Origin: Hahella chejuensis KCTC 2396
GTDB taxonomy: Bacteria > Pseudomonadota > Gammaproteobacteria > Pseudomonadales > Oleiphilaceae
Assembly (NCBI RefSeq): GCF_000012985.1
Contig: NC_007645.1
Location: 372,001 to 436,000, forward strand
DNA: 64,000 nt
Direction of reading: 5' to 3'
Shown one piece after another: positions 16,399-25,321 of this stretch. Made by a program: the position numbers and the translations under genes. The notes below the pieces were generated by a model. It had not been told where the DNA came from. It did no database searches and worked only from the letters and a program-made list of their open reading frames with translations. Each line of letters begins with the position of its first letter. The first letter of the stretch is position 1.

Positions 16399-17294
16399 AA
16401 CCCGAAATTCTCTTTTAAAAAGGTGAGCTGACCCACGCCGGCAACAAACAACGCTCCCGCCGTCAGCACGAATTCATGCCCCGGCGCACCTGCCTGTAAC
16501 TGCGCCGCTATGGCTGACGCATCGCCCTGGGCGTAAAGCGCATGACCTGCCTGACCAGTCAGCTGGCCTTTTAACTGGTCGTAGTGACTTTGCAGCTGTT
16601 GCAGGCGTTGGCGCTTTCGTTCAATGACGGCTTGCAGCTCTGCCACCGGGCTTGGTGTTTCCGCTGCGTAACCTTGCGCCGTGGCCAGCTGCGCCCCGAC
16701 CGCGCGCCCGTGTTGCGCCAGGCGCGGGATCTGCACGCCGTCGCGCGCTACCCAAAGCGGCGTCAGGGGCGCATCCGGTAGGATCCATTTTTCCTGTTCC
16801 AGGGTGGCCAGCTGCGCCGCCCGCCGCTGCGCCAGTTGCAGTTCCGGCGTGGGGAATACCGCATTAAAGGCCGCCAAGCGTTCGGCGAAGCCCGCCAGAT
16901 CCCGCGCCACGATCAACACGGCCACCGCGTCCAGCAGGCCACGGGGCCGGCCCGCGTCTTGGGCGTCGGTCAGTTTGGCCGCCAGGCGCGCCGCCGCATT
17001 GGGCGCGGACAAGTAACGATAGAGTCCGCCGCCGTCGCCCACGCCTTCCTGAAACGGATGCACGCACAACACGCGGCCTTCATAACGCATTAACGCCTGG
17101 TAGCTTTCCCGTGCTGCCGCCGCTTCGCTCGCCTGCGTCGCCAAAGGATTTCGCACATAGGATAAAGACACGCCTTGTATCCGCTCGCTGGCCTCTGCCA
17201 GGGATGCGTCCGCGCCGTCCAGGATCGGCGACGCCAGGGCGACGGTTTGCGCCTCGGTGTTTGACGCGTTGAACGCGGTCAGTCGCCAACGCAT
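16395..17294 (-). CDS. Phage tail protein, function unknown
   Basis: A 299-residue, Ala- and Gln-rich protein. The start at 17294 (MRWRLTAFNASNTEAQ) forms a TGATG junction with the stop of the upstream assembly-protein gene. A central helical region (residues about 90-180) and a coiled coil around residues 215-255 (ELQAVIERKRQRLQQLQSHY) are visible. It sits between the tail-fibre assembly gene and the hub genes, a slot occupied in HP1/K139-like phages by uncharacterised tail proteins. Structural role inferred from position only. Confidence 0.6.
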   Translation of the reverse strand: MRWRLTAFNASNTEAQTVALASPILDGADASLAEASERIQGVSLSYVRNPLATQASEAAAARESYQALMRYEGRVLCVHPFQEGVGDGGGLYRYLSAPNAAARLAAKLTDAQDAGRPRGLLDAVAVLIVARDLAGFAERLAAFNAVFPTPELQLAQRRAAQLATLEQEKWILPDAPLTPLWVARDGVQIPRLAQHGRAVGAQLATAQGYAAETPSPVAELQAVIERKRQRLQQLQSHYDQLKGQLTGQAGHALYAQGDASAIAAQLQAGAPGHEFVLTAGALFVAGVGQLTFLKENFGL

Positions 17295-17635
17295 CAGGAA
17301 CGATCCGGCGCACTGGGCCGCACGCACTGCGGAAAGTCCGCCTGCTGGGGATAGTCGCGCAAGGCGCAGCGATACGCCCGCCAGCGCTGCGCCTGGCCAT
17401 CGCTGTCGCGGTCCTCCACTTTGAATAATTCAATGTCCGCCCGTTTCAGCTCGGCGTCGCGCCAGGCGCGTTCCGCGCTCATTTGGGCGGCCAGCGCCGC
17501 CGCGTCATGATCGAAGGGAATCAGCGTCGCCTTGCCCCCGTCCACCTCGGCCAGGATCTGGCGGCGATGCCGGCGCGGATAGGTGGTGGCCTGACATATA
17601 AACTCGCCAAACTGGTTTTCTATATAGCGTTTCAT
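17294..17635 (-). CDS. Tail fibre assembly/chaperone protein (gpG-like)
   Basis: A 113-residue protein. The start at 17635 (MKRYIENQF) follows AAGGAG. Its C-terminal half has the pattern common to phage tail-fibre assembly proteins: ERAWRDAELKRADIELFKVEDRD, then QRWRAYRCALRDYPQQADFP. Such proteins help trimerise the fibre. It lies 16 bases after the fibre gene, the usual G position after H. Confidence 0.75.
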   Translation of the reverse strand: MKRYIENQFGEFICQATTYPRRHRRQILAEVDGGKATLIPFDHDAAALAAQMSAERAWRDAELKRADIELFKVEDRDSDGQAQRWRAYRCALRDYPQQADFPQCVRPSAPDRS

Positions 17636-17651
17636 CTTCGTGACTGACTCC

Positions 17652-19466
17652 TTAAAAGCGGGCGTCCAAAATGGCGCGGCCATGCCTGATCGCGGTGTGT
17701 CCGCTGCCGTTAGGCTGCATCGTGATATAACAATTTTTATCGGAGATCCCTTCCGCCTGCGCCCAGTCGCCGCCGTCGTAAGACAGGTCCAACAAACTGA
17801 CCGCCGGCGACACGCGCATGGTGGGATACCATAGGCTACCCACCGTGAAGCGCTCCTTGTCGGTGGTCCATCCTTGCAAGTAGGGAATCGTCAGCGCGCG
17901 GTAATAGCGTTGGCATTGCGCCAGGGCTTCATGCAATGAAATCAGTTCGAAGTCGGTGGAGCGGTGGCCTTGCTCCAATTGCAACGCATGCAGGCGCAGC
18001 TGGTGATTGATTGCGGCGCTGAAGCCGTAATCCGACGCGTCCTCAAAATGCACTGAGACAATCAGCCCCGCGCCGGTTCTTTTGGGGTCCAGGTGCCAGT
18101 CGCCGAATTCAAAGGCGATTTCCGCTTCCTGGTAGGGAAACGACGCATCGCCGGCCACCTCCACCGCCTTCCAGCCCAGCAAAATACTGGTGTCATGGTT
18201 GTGCGCCGCCAGGGCCAGCTTGCCCCGGTAATTGGCGCTGAAGCGGATTTTAAACACCAGGCTTACTTTGTCGGTCTTGTTAAGGTAGGTCAGCGGCTGC
18301 AAGGTCGTGGCCTCGACGAACTGGGCCACGCTCACCAGCGCCCGCGATGACGCCGTGGCGGTGCAGGTCAGCGCCAGGCCGATTTTGTCGTCAAGCAGAT
18401 GCGCGTTGAACTGGCCGTTGAATTCACTCAGCCGGTGCAGCTTCCAGCCGTCCGCCAGGTAGGTTCCCTGGATCGGGGCCAATACCTGGGGGCCGGTTTG
18501 CCACACCGCGCAAAAGGGATTGATCAGCAGATTTTTACGCCCGGATTTCAGATCGCTGTATTGCGTCTGACGCAGGTATTGCGGGTGCGGGTCAGGCGTC
18601 GCCTGGTGCGCCTCCAGCGCGGCCTGAATCGCCGCCGCCGACGTGGTGCGGCGATCCGTCACGCCGCCGTCCTGGGCAATGTCCGCCAGCTTCGCCACGT
18701 AATGGCGCACGCCGTGGGCGTCGGGGCCGCCTTCGATCTGGTCCGCGACGATTACTTCAAAGCGCGCCTCCACGCCGCTCACGTCGCCCACCAGGGCGGC
18801 GTCCACCCATACGCTGGCGGGTGCTTGCGGGACCGTGATAAACAGCGGTTCCGTCTGCTCGATGCGCACGCCGCCCACATAGCCGACGCCAGGCTGTAAT
18901 TCGTAACGAGAGCCCGATTTCACCAGCTTGAAGCCGTTCTGTATAAACGCCGCCGGGCCGTAGAGGTCCTGATTGCTCAGGCGCTCGCGTTCGTCGATGC
19001 CCAGCAGGCGGGCGGTGAAATCAATCTGCCAGGTGTCAGCGCTGACGCTGATATCCGTCAACGACTGCGCGCCGCTGAACTCCAGCATAAAGTTGCGGGT
19101 GATATTGTTGCCGGTGACGCTGCCCTGGGTTTTGCGTTTCTGTTGCAGCGGCACATGGGCGATGGCCACCACCGCATTATCGTTGGTGCGGGACACCAGG
19201 CCGATCCAGTTAAACGCAAAGTCGCCCTGGGTGCTGTCCAGGCTCAACGAATACACCACCAGGTTAGGATTGACGTAACCCACCTGGGTGACGCCGCCGC
19301 TAAACACCTGGCGGCTGTCTTCCGGCAAGCCTTCGTGACGGTCGATGGGCGCGGCGGGGTCCAGCCACGGCACGTTGGCCAGCACAAAGGCGTCTATGGT
19401 CAGCGGTTCGCCCGCCGCTTGTTTCTGGGCGATCAGACGTTCCCCGGCGAGGGTGATCACAGGCAT
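17652..19466 (-). CDS. H: Tail fibre protein H-like (DUF3751 N-terminus)
   Basis: A 604-residue fibre. The first 150 residues match the conserved P2/HP1 fibre attachment domain (start MPVITLAGERLIAQKQAAGE; FNWIGLVS; LEFSGAQSLTDI). A short shaft contains HQATPDPHPQYLRQ, a metal-binding fibre motif. The C-terminal half begins KNLLINPFCAVWQTGP, which resembles receptor-binding modules that start with NLL-N-G-F-x-x-WQ. It follows gene I and precedes the assembly gene. The C-terminal half determines host range and is expected to be variable. AAGGAG precedes the start. Confidence 0.85.
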   Translation of the reverse strand: MPVITLAGERLIAQKQAAGEPLTIDAFVLANVPWLDPAAPIDRHEGLPEDSRQVFSGGVTQVGYVNPNLVVYSLSLDSTQGDFAFNWIGLVSRTNDNAVVAIAHVPLQQKRKTQGSVTGNNITRNFMLEFSGAQSLTDISVSADTWQIDFTARLLGIDERERLSNQDLYGPAAFIQNGFKLVKSGSRYELQPGVGYVGGVRIEQTEPLFITVPQAPASVWVDAALVGDVSGVEARFEVIVADQIEGGPDAHGVRHYVAKLADIAQDGGVTDRRTTSAAAIQAALEAHQATPDPHPQYLRQTQYSDLKSGRKNLLINPFCAVWQTGPQVLAPIQGTYLADGWKLHRLSEFNGQFNAHLLDDKIGLALTCTATASSRALVSVAQFVEATTLQPLTYLNKTDKVSLVFKIRFSANYRGKLALAAHNHDTSILLGWKAVEVAGDASFPYQEAEIAFEFGDWHLDPKRTGAGLIVSVHFEDASDYGFSAAINHQLRLHALQLEQGHRSTDFELISLHEALAQCQRYYRALTIPYLQGWTTDKERFTVGSLWYPTMRVSPAVSLLDLSYDGGDWAQAEGISDKNCYITMQPNGSGHTAIRHGRAILDARF

Positions 19467-19479
19467 GGTAAAAACTCCT

Positions 19480-20076
19480 TTAAAGTCGTGCGACGAACAG
19501 TTGTGAATCGTGGTGAGGCTCCGCCAGACGTAAGGTCAGGCGCAGGCTGTTAGGCAAGGTCGCCGTCAGGGTGTGCTGGTCCCAGTCGAACGTCCCGGCG
19601 GACACGGCGAGGGTGACTGGGGTAATCAGTTCAAATTCGTAACGGCGACAGGTGCGCCCGTACATTTGCAGGATGATGCGCAATAGCTCCGGGTTGGCGC
19701 TCAGCTGACCGTCGGACAGACGCAGGGTGATGACGTCCCAGTCCCGTCCCGGGGCGCGTTCCTCGATCTCCACATAGCCCACCCCCAGGCGCTGCAAAAT
19801 ACGTTTGAAGCCGGCCACGCTGCCAGCGTCCACCGCATTGGCGTAGGCGTACTTCACCCGCAGCCGATAGAGGCTTTCCGGCTCGCCGGTAAAGCGCGCG
19901 ATATTGCGCTGCCAGGCGAGCAGATCCAGCACGCCCAGGGCGCAGGTTTCCGCGTCGGTCTGACGCAACGGCCAACGCAGCCAGTGTTCCACCCGCTCCC
20001 AGTAACGGCGGGCGGCGCGGGACAGCTTGGCCAGCTGCTCCCCGCCGAGCCAAAACGGCAATTTAATCTCGATCAT
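19480..20076 (-). CDS. I: Phage tail protein I (baseplate)
   Basis: A 198-residue gpI family protein: WLRWPLRQTDAETCALGVLDLLAWQRNI and the segment RLRVKYAYANAVDAGSVAGF are typical of the N-terminal tail-protein-I domain. It is part of the baseplate wedge with J. The start overlaps the stop of gene J by four bases. Confidence 0.85.
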   Translation of the reverse strand: MIEIKLPFWLGGEQLAKLSRAARRYWERVEHWLRWPLRQTDAETCALGVLDLLAWQRNIARFTGEPESLYRLRVKYAYANAVDAGSVAGFKRILQRLGVGYVEIEERAPGRDWDVITLRLSDGQLSANPELLRIILQMYGRTCRRYEFELITPVTLAVSAGTFDWDQHTLTATLPNSLRLTLRLAEPHHDSQLFVARL

Positions 20077-21242
20077 GGCAGGGTCACCGTCAGCGACTTC
20101 AGCCGGGGAATATCCATCTGGCTGGTGATATCGCTGGTTTTAAAATCAATAGACGCCAGCGCCGGAAACGCCGTGTGTAGCTCCTGCGCCAGGCGGCTGA
20201 AGGAAAACCGGCTAAACGGAAAGGTCCGCGTCGGCTGGTAGTCCTGATTCTCCCGAAACGCCGCCCGGATAAACTGCGTCACCGCCTGCTTTAACTGCTC
20301 CCGCGCGGCGGCGTCCAGATGACTGACCGCCCACAGATCCGCGCTGACGTCGTGCAGGGTTTCCGGCATGGCGAACACTTGCAGATCGTCGCCGTGGCCG
20401 TGGTTGCCTTCGTCGGAAATCCGCGCCTGGATGCGCGCCAAAAAGGCCGCGTCCGGCGTTCCGGTTTCAAACAAGATAAAGGCGTTTGCCGTCCCCGGAC
20501 CGCGCGGCGCTTCATGCTCAAAAAACACGTTATCCACGCTGACGCCGTCAAAGCCGGCGATAATCGCCGTATACACCGCGTCGGTGTGCCACTGATTCAC
20601 CGCGCTGAACTGGTTGCGCACCCTCAAGCGCAAGGCGTCGTCGGTCTCGCGATCCGCGCCTGGATGCAATAACCAGTTGTCCAGGTTGGTGACCGTTACC
20701 CCGGGAATGGGAGTTTGTAGGACGGCGTAATAACCCGCCGCCAGGTTGTAGCCGCTGCCCGTGTCCACCGCCTCCACGTCCACCAGTAACGTGGCTTCTC
20801 CATCAGAAAAACGTCGCGCCTGGGTGGTGTGCAGGCGGTAGATTCTGCCGTTGATGCTCGCGCTCTGTATGACAGTTCCCGCGCGTATCTCCAGCTGACC
20901 GGACAGGTCGCCCCGGGTGAACTGCACGCGTCCGCGCGCTTTGGCCGCCTGCTTGCGTTCCACCGCCACGCCCCAGGCCAGCAGATCCAGGGCGGAGCCG
21001 CTGGCCGTCTTCACGAACATTTGCGGGAGGACGCCGGTCATCAGCAGGTCCACCAGCCATAGCACGGGCATAGTCACCAGCGCCGACACAATGCGCCACC
21101 AGGGCGAATACTCGCTGTTGTTGCTGAACGCCACACCCTGGGCGGCGACTTCATTTTCCCAGACGGTTTTTAGCTCCGCCTCGGTAGTCGGAATGCCCGC
21201 CTCTTTGACTAGGCGCGCAAAGTCCGCGTGGTGATCGTTCAT
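20073..21242 (-). CDS. J: Baseplate J protein
   Basis: A 389-residue gpJ family wedge protein. It contains the standard segment GSALDLLAWGVAVERKQA, ARGRVQFTRGD, a beta-domain with GTVIQSASING, and GVTVTNLDNW-x-x-HPGADRETDDALRLRV, all characteristic of baseplate J. It overlaps both neighbours (DUF2590 gene and I) by four bases. Confidence 0.92.
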   Translation of the reverse strand: MNDHHADFARLVKEAGIPTTEAELKTVWENEVAAQGVAFSNNSEYSPWWRIVSALVTMPVLWLVDLLMTGVLPQMFVKTASGSALDLLAWGVAVERKQAAKARGRVQFTRGDLSGQLEIRAGTVIQSASINGRIYRLHTTQARRFSDGEATLLVDVEAVDTGSGYNLAAGYYAVLQTPIPGVTVTNLDNWLLHPGADRETDDALRLRVRNQFSAVNQWHTDAVYTAIIAGFDGVSVDNVFFEHEAPRGPGTANAFILFETGTPDAAFLARIQARISDEGNHGHGDDLQVFAMPETLHDVSADLWAVSHLDAAAREQLKQAVTQFIRAAFRENQDYQPTRTFPFSRFSFSRLAQELHTAFPALASIDFKTSDITSQMDIPRLKSLTVTLP

Positions 21243-21556
21243 AGGTAAAACTCGATGTGTCCGTATTTCAGGGTTTTGGCGGTGATATAAAACGTTTCCA
21301 GATCCGTTCGCGTGACCTTCGCCGTGCCAGGCGTAATCCGCGCGTCGTTCTCCACCCGGGTTTCAATCCGGCTCAGGTTCAACGCCACTTTTTCCGGGTT
21401 GCGCTCGCCGATCAGCTCCACCAGCAGGCCGCTGTCGCGGATCATGTGTTTGATATCCTGGGCGATGGACGCGCGCCCGCTGATCTCCTGCGGCACGCCG
21501 ATAGCGTCCAGGCTGATATCGTTGTTAACGATGTGCAGGTCGATAAAGTCCGCCAT
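21239..21556 (-). CDS. DUF2590 family phage protein (gpW-like baseplate slot)
   Basis: A 105-residue protein with the features of DUF2590: N-terminal IDLHIVNNDISLDA, GRASIAQDIKHMIRDSGLL, and KVALNLSRIETRVE. It stands directly upstream of J, where P2 has W (the gp25-like wedge protein), and its size fits that role. Function by position. Confidence 0.8.
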   Translation of the reverse strand: MADFIDLHIVNNDISLDAIGVPQEISGRASIAQDIKHMIRDSGLLVELIGERNPEKVALNLSRIETRVENDARITPGTAKVTRTDLETFYITAKTLKYGHIEFYL

Positions 21557-21559
21557 GAT

Positions 21560-23584
21560 TTACCCCGCCGCCATGCTCAGTTCGTCCGCCAGCATGAAGC
21601 CGTTTACCGGCCCGTTGGCGTTCACCTCCAGTTTCTCCACGGTCACGCCTCTGTTGGTCGTCGTATTCGCATTGCTGACTTGCTGCAGAAAGCCCCCGGG
21701 CGGCGTCTGGTTCACCCGGCCTTCGTCCAGCGCCGGCGCAAAGCGCTGGATGCTTTCGCGCTCCTGGCGCACTTTTTCCGAAAGCTGGATCTCGCCGCCG
21801 TCGCCGAGGTCGATCCCGGGAATGGCGTTGATTTTGTCTATCAACCAATCCACGCCGGCGCCGATCACCGCGAAGGGGTCCAGCTGCGCCAGCCAGTCCG
21901 TAAACTGCGCCCACCAGTCGGGGATCTTGCCAAACGAATCAATCACCCATCCCGCCAGATCCGCCGCCGCCAACAGGGGCGCGAATACCGCGCTTAAAAA
22001 GGCGTTGTCCTCGATCAGGCTGCGTAAGCCGGTCCACTTTTCCACGATCCAGCCCAGGGCGGCGGAAGCCGCCGCGCTGACTTCGTCCCAATAGATCACC
22101 AGGGCGGCCAGGGCCGCGATCAGCGCCACCACGCCCAACACGATCCAGGTAATGGGGTTGGCCAGCAGCGCCGTGGAAAACGCCCAGGTCGCCGCCGCGC
22201 CAGTCAGCAGGGCCGCCCGCATCGCAGTGAACGCCCCCGCCGCCAGATAGGTTCCGATCTGCAAAAGAAACAGCGCCGCGCGTCCGGCGCTGACCGCCAG
22301 CGACCAGGCGCGCATGGCTCCCGCTCCCAGCAACAGCACCGCGTGCCAGCCCGCCAGGACCAGCTGGGCGACCCCAGCGGCCAGGGCGAAGGCGGAAGCC
22401 GCCGCCACCAACCCGATCACGGTTAAAGTGGCGATCGCCACCAGGCGGGTGAGGTTCGGAAACAGCCGAGTCCAACGCGTCAGGGTGTCCGCGCCGGCGG
22501 TCATCCGATCTAACAGCGGTTGCAGCAAAGGCAGGAACGCCCGCCCCAAACTGACCTTGACCGCATTGACGCCCGCCGCCCAGCGCTGCCAGGGATCTAT
22601 CATGGCCTCGGCCATGGTCCGCGCTTTGTCCATGCCGGTCTGCGCCCCCAGCTGGTCAATGGCGCCGGCCAGGCCCTGGGTGTTCTGCATCAGCAGTTTG
22701 ACCAGGCCGACCGCTTCCGTGGAGCCAAAGGCCTGTTTCAATAGATCCGCTTTGGCCACCGTGTCGATGTCGCCGAACTTGCCTTGAATGCGGGTCAGGA
22801 TCTCCACCATAGGCAGCAGACGGCCTTGGCTATCCGTGAACGCCAGGCCCAGCGCTTTCTGGGCGTTGCCAACACCGGCTAAGAACGCCTTGTATTTGGT
22901 GCCGGCTTCGGTCCCGCTCATGGTCGCTTGCAGCGATCCCAACACCGCCATTTGTTCCGCCATGGTCACGCCCTGGCTTTGCGCTTCCGCGCCCAGATTG
23001 CCAAAAGCCGCCGCCATCTCCGCGCCGGTGGTTTTGAACATCTGCACCGCGCTGGCGGTCTGCCCGGCCAGGCGTTGCACCCATTGCGCCTTGCCCATCT
23101 GCTCCGCCGTGCGCTGAAACACGCCATACATGGTGCCCATGTAATTGGTGATCGTGGCGCTGTCGGATTTGGTGGCCTTGGCCAGCACGCCGCCGGCCTC
23201 GGTGAAGGCGGCCAGCTCGCGACCGCTCAGCCCGGCAATCGCGCTTTGAATGTCGTAACTGGAGCGCACGAAGTCGTCGGCGGCCTCGCCGTAGCGAATG
23301 GAAAAGCGCAAGGCGGTTTCCTCCAGGGTGCGCAAGGCCTCATTGGCTACACCCAGGCTTTTGACTTCCCCCAACGCGCGATCCATCTCGATGGCCGGCC
23401 CCAGCATGCTCTCCAGGGCCACGCCCGCGCCCAGCAAACCCGTCGCGCCGGCGGCCATCTGCACAAAGCCCCGGGTGGCGTGCTGGGTGAGCTTATCCAG
23501 GCTATGCTGGATCTTGCCCGCGACGCCGCTCGCCCGGTCGATCAGCGAGACGCTGAACATCAGCTTTTCGAGTTTGTTGCTCAT
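21560..23584 (-). CDS. T: Phage tail tape measure protein
   Basis: A 674-residue TP901-type tape measure protein. Residues 1-340 carry the conserved TP901 core (RASYDIQSAIAGL-like motif seen as SSYDIQSAIAGLSG, LGNLAVEA-like seen as AAAFGNLGAEAQSQG, and FLAGVGNAQKALGL). A central block of hydrophobic segments (about 375-500) follows, as usual for tape measures that contact or cross the inner membrane. Its length suggests a tail of roughly 100 nm, assuming the common rule of about 1.5 angstrom per residue. It starts eight bases after the E' frame ends. Confidence 0.93.
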   Translation of the reverse strand: MSNKLEKLMFSVSLIDRASGVAGKIQHSLDKLTQHATRGFVQMAAGATGLLGAGVALESMLGPAIEMDRALGEVKSLGVANEALRTLEETALRFSIRYGEAADDFVRSSYDIQSAIAGLSGRELAAFTEAGGVLAKATKSDSATITNYMGTMYGVFQRTAEQMGKAQWVQRLAGQTASAVQMFKTTGAEMAAAFGNLGAEAQSQGVTMAEQMAVLGSLQATMSGTEAGTKYKAFLAGVGNAQKALGLAFTDSQGRLLPMVEILTRIQGKFGDIDTVAKADLLKQAFGSTEAVGLVKLLMQNTQGLAGAIDQLGAQTGMDKARTMAEAMIDPWQRWAAGVNAVKVSLGRAFLPLLQPLLDRMTAGADTLTRWTRLFPNLTRLVAIATLTVIGLVAAASAFALAAGVAQLVLAGWHAVLLLGAGAMRAWSLAVSAGRAALFLLQIGTYLAAGAFTAMRAALLTGAAATWAFSTALLANPITWIVLGVVALIAALAALVIYWDEVSAAASAALGWIVEKWTGLRSLIEDNAFLSAVFAPLLAAADLAGWVIDSFGKIPDWWAQFTDWLAQLDPFAVIGAGVDWLIDKINAIPGIDLGDGGEIQLSEKVRQERESIQRFAPALDEGRVNQTPPGGFLQQVSNANTTTNRGVTVEKLEVNANGPVNGFMLADELSMAAG

Positions 23585-23591
23585 TGAGTCG

Positions 23592-24052
23592 TTACCCTTT
23601 CAAGGCTTTGGCGATGCCATTCGCCACGGCGATTTCGTGTTTACTCCAGTAATCGCGCTCTAAAAATAACGCGAGTCCCAGGGCGTCCTCGTTGGGCTCC
23701 TGCGCGGACAGCCACTTGGCGGCGTAGGCGCGTAGCTGGTCGTAGCCGTTGGCGGCGATCTGGTCCGCTATGCGCTGCGCTTTTTTGCCACGATGCCCAG
23801 ATCCGGGGTGTACTCCTCCAGCACCGCGCCGGCCAGCTGCACCTCCGCGCCTGGCGTTTCTCTGATTAGTTTCACCAGGGCGTCGCGCTGCTCCTGGGCG
23901 ATGGTCCCGACCAGAAAGTTATGGCTGGGGGCGATCTTGTTGTTAGGCGTCACCGCGTTGACGTATTTGTTGTACGCCTCGCGGGTCACGTTAAAACTGA
24001 AGTCCTGGCCGGCGGCCGTAACGTCAATCAGTTGGGTGGTTGGGTTGCTCAT
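23592..24052 (-). CDS. Tail assembly chaperone E+E' frameshift product
   Basis: If ribosomes slip back one base on A AAA AAG (23780-23786), translation of the E frame continues as AQRIADQIAANGYDQLRAYA and ends with NGIAKALKG at a TAA at 23592-23594. The extension is about 63 residues, helical and rich in Ala, as in P2 gpE' and lambda gpT. Its stop is only eight bases before the tape measure start. The extension frame has no start codon with a ribosome site, which supports frameshifting as its only expression route. Confidence 0.8.
23768..24052 (-). CDS. E: Tail assembly chaperone E (short product)
   Basis: A 94-residue protein (MSNPTTQLIDVTAAGQDF) of the putative phage tail assembly chaperone family found in K139-like phages. 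It ends KKRSA within the slippery region. Its start lies inside the end of the upstream holin-like gene, overlapping by 29 bases in another frame. It corresponds to P2 gpE by gene order, between lysis genes and tape measure. Confidence 0.8.
   Translation of the reverse strand: MSNPTTQLIDVTAAGQDFSFNVTREAYNKYVNAVTPNNKIAPSHNFLVGTIAQEQRDALVKLIRETPGAEVQLAGAVLEEYTPDLGIVAKKRSA
23780..23786 (-). other. Programmed -1 frameshift site
   Basis: On the minus strand the zero-frame codons GCA AAA AAG contain the heptamer A AAA AAG, one of the most efficient bacterial slippery sequences (as in dnaX). It is placed three codons before the E stop, and the -1 frame opens into the E' extension. Confidence 0.8.
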
Positions 24053-24254
24053 CTTGGTTAACTCCGTTGCGTTGTTTGCTGGCCTGTTCGCGGGCCAGGT
24101 CTAAATGCTTTTGTTTGTAATACCAGTTCATCACGAAGGTGGCGGCGGCGATCAGCAGCCCGCCCAGGGCGACCACCTGGCTCAGGCTCAAGCCGAATAA
24201 GGTCGCCACGGCGGAGCTGGCGTAAGCCGCCGCTGACGCGGCTTTGTCGTGCAT
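24024..24254 (-). CDS. Small holin-like membrane protein
   Basis: A 76-residue protein with two adjacent hydrophobic segments (about 5-25 and 27-45: SSAVATLFGLSLSQVVALGG and LLIAAATFVMNWYY) and a highly charged C-terminal tail (KQKHLDLAREQASKQRNG). This is the class II holin layout of HP1-type phages. It lies in the lysis block just after a 3TM holin gene, four bases away. Confidence 0.75.
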   Translation of the reverse strand: MHDKAASAAAYASSAVATLFGLSLSQVVALGGLLIAAATFVMNWYYKQKHLDLAREQASKQRNGVNQDEQPNHPTD

Positions 24255-24257
24255 GGC

Positions 24258-24737
24258 TCACCCCCTTTTACGGGCTTTCATAAAGTGCAGGATGCGGGGC
24301 GCGGCGTTGGCCAGCGCGCGCTCGCCAAACAGGAATCCCAACACCAGCACGTTGATGGTGATCAGCGCGGTTTGTTGCTGCTCGTCCAGGGTCCAGGCGC
24401 TGAACCACATCCAGTCCAGATACAGGGTGGCGAAGCCCCAGACCGGGCGCTGACAGCCTCGCAGAAACAACATGAGCGGCCCCAGGATCGGCAGGCGCAA
24501 CAAGTCCTTGGCGCTGCCTTCCAGTTCCTTGATGCGCTCGGTTAACTGCTTTTCCGCCGCCTGGCGCGCTAGCTCGGCCTGGCGCTTTTTTTCCAGCTCC
24601 AGGTTTTGCAGCGCCAGCTGCACATTGGCGCGCTGCGCCTCGCTCATGTCTGGCGGGAAATAGTCTTTAACGACCTGGTAAGCCCTGTCCGCCAGGCCGC
24701 CGGTCACTACGTCCACCACTTTGCTTAACAGGCTCAT
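24258..24737 (-). CDS. 3TM-type holin family protein (GTA holin-like)
   Basis: A 159-residue protein. The N-terminal 80 residues are soluble and helical (ANVQLALQNLELEKKRQAEL); the C-terminal half has hydrophobic segments (LPILGPLMLFLRG, PVWGFATLYLDWMWFSAW, TALITINVLVLGFLFGERA). It matches the Pfam 3TM holin of gene-transfer-agent release. The start overlaps the endolysin stop by an ATGA junction. Two holin-like genes in a row may be a holin/antiholin pair. Confidence 0.75.
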   Translation of the reverse strand: MSLLSKVVDVVTGGLADRAYQVVKDYFPPDMSEAQRANVQLALQNLELEKKRQAELARQAAEKQLTERIKELEGSAKDLLRLPILGPLMLFLRGCQRPVWGFATLYLDWMWFSAWTLDEQQQTALITINVLVLGFLFGERALANAAPRILHFMKARKRG

Positions 24738-25321
24738 AGATCCCCCTCATCCAGCAGGGTGTAAGTGAAACGATTGCCGTACAGCCCCGCCGCCTTGCGA
24801 CACAAGGCCATCAGCACATCAAAGTCGGCGCTGTCTGCAATGACCTGGCAGCCCGCTGACCAGCGATCTACGCGAAGGCTTTGACCCGCGTCAGTGGCGC
24901 GGTGGCAGTTAATGCCAAACAGGCCGGTTTCCACCTTGTCGCCGGTCTGCAAATACGCATCCCGGTTAGCGTCGCGATAGACCGTGATCGGTGCGCGCTG
25001 CACTAACGCCTCGTATTTGCCCTGGTGTTTGCCCAACGCCCACACGCTGGGATACTGGCCAGGTTTCACAATCGCCGCGCCGGCGGGGTTCGCCAAATGC
25101 TCCCGCCAATAAACGCCCGGGTCCGTGGTCGCGGGGAAACTAAAGCAGTGGGTTTGCCCTTGGATCTGAAACGCCACACAGAGCAAATCGTTAAAGGTGT
25201 CGGCGTGGCGATCCTGGGCGCGCACGCCCACCAGGTTCAGGTTGTAATCGCCCGTTTCAAAAAACCGGTGGCCTTGGTTACGCACCGCCGCGCGCAGTTG
25301 TTCATAGTTGATAGCCATCAT
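24734..25321 (-). CDS. Putative phage endolysin with H...SxGC motif
   Basis: A 195-residue soluble protein in the endolysin slot between the zinc-finger gene and the holin genes. The start at 25321 (MMAINYEQL) follows AAAGGGGG; the frame is open upstream but that part overlaps the zinc-finger gene. The C-terminal half has GLFGINCHRATD followed by DRWSAGCQVI, an H-x(n)-S-x-G-C arrangement reminiscent of L,D-transpeptidase/YkuD active sites and of some phage peptidoglycan hydrolases. No lysozyme or amidase motif is visible. The lytic role is inferred from position. Confidence 0.6.
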   Translation of the reverse strand: MMAINYEQLRAAVRNQGHRFFETGDYNLNLVGVRAQDRHADTFNDLLCVAFQIQGQTHCFSFPATTDPGVYWREHLANPAGAAIVKPGQYPSVWALGKHQGKYEALVQRAPITVYRDANRDAYLQTGDKVETGLFGINCHRATDAGQSLRVDRWSAGCQVIADSADFDVLMALCRKAAGLYGNRFTYTLLDEGDL

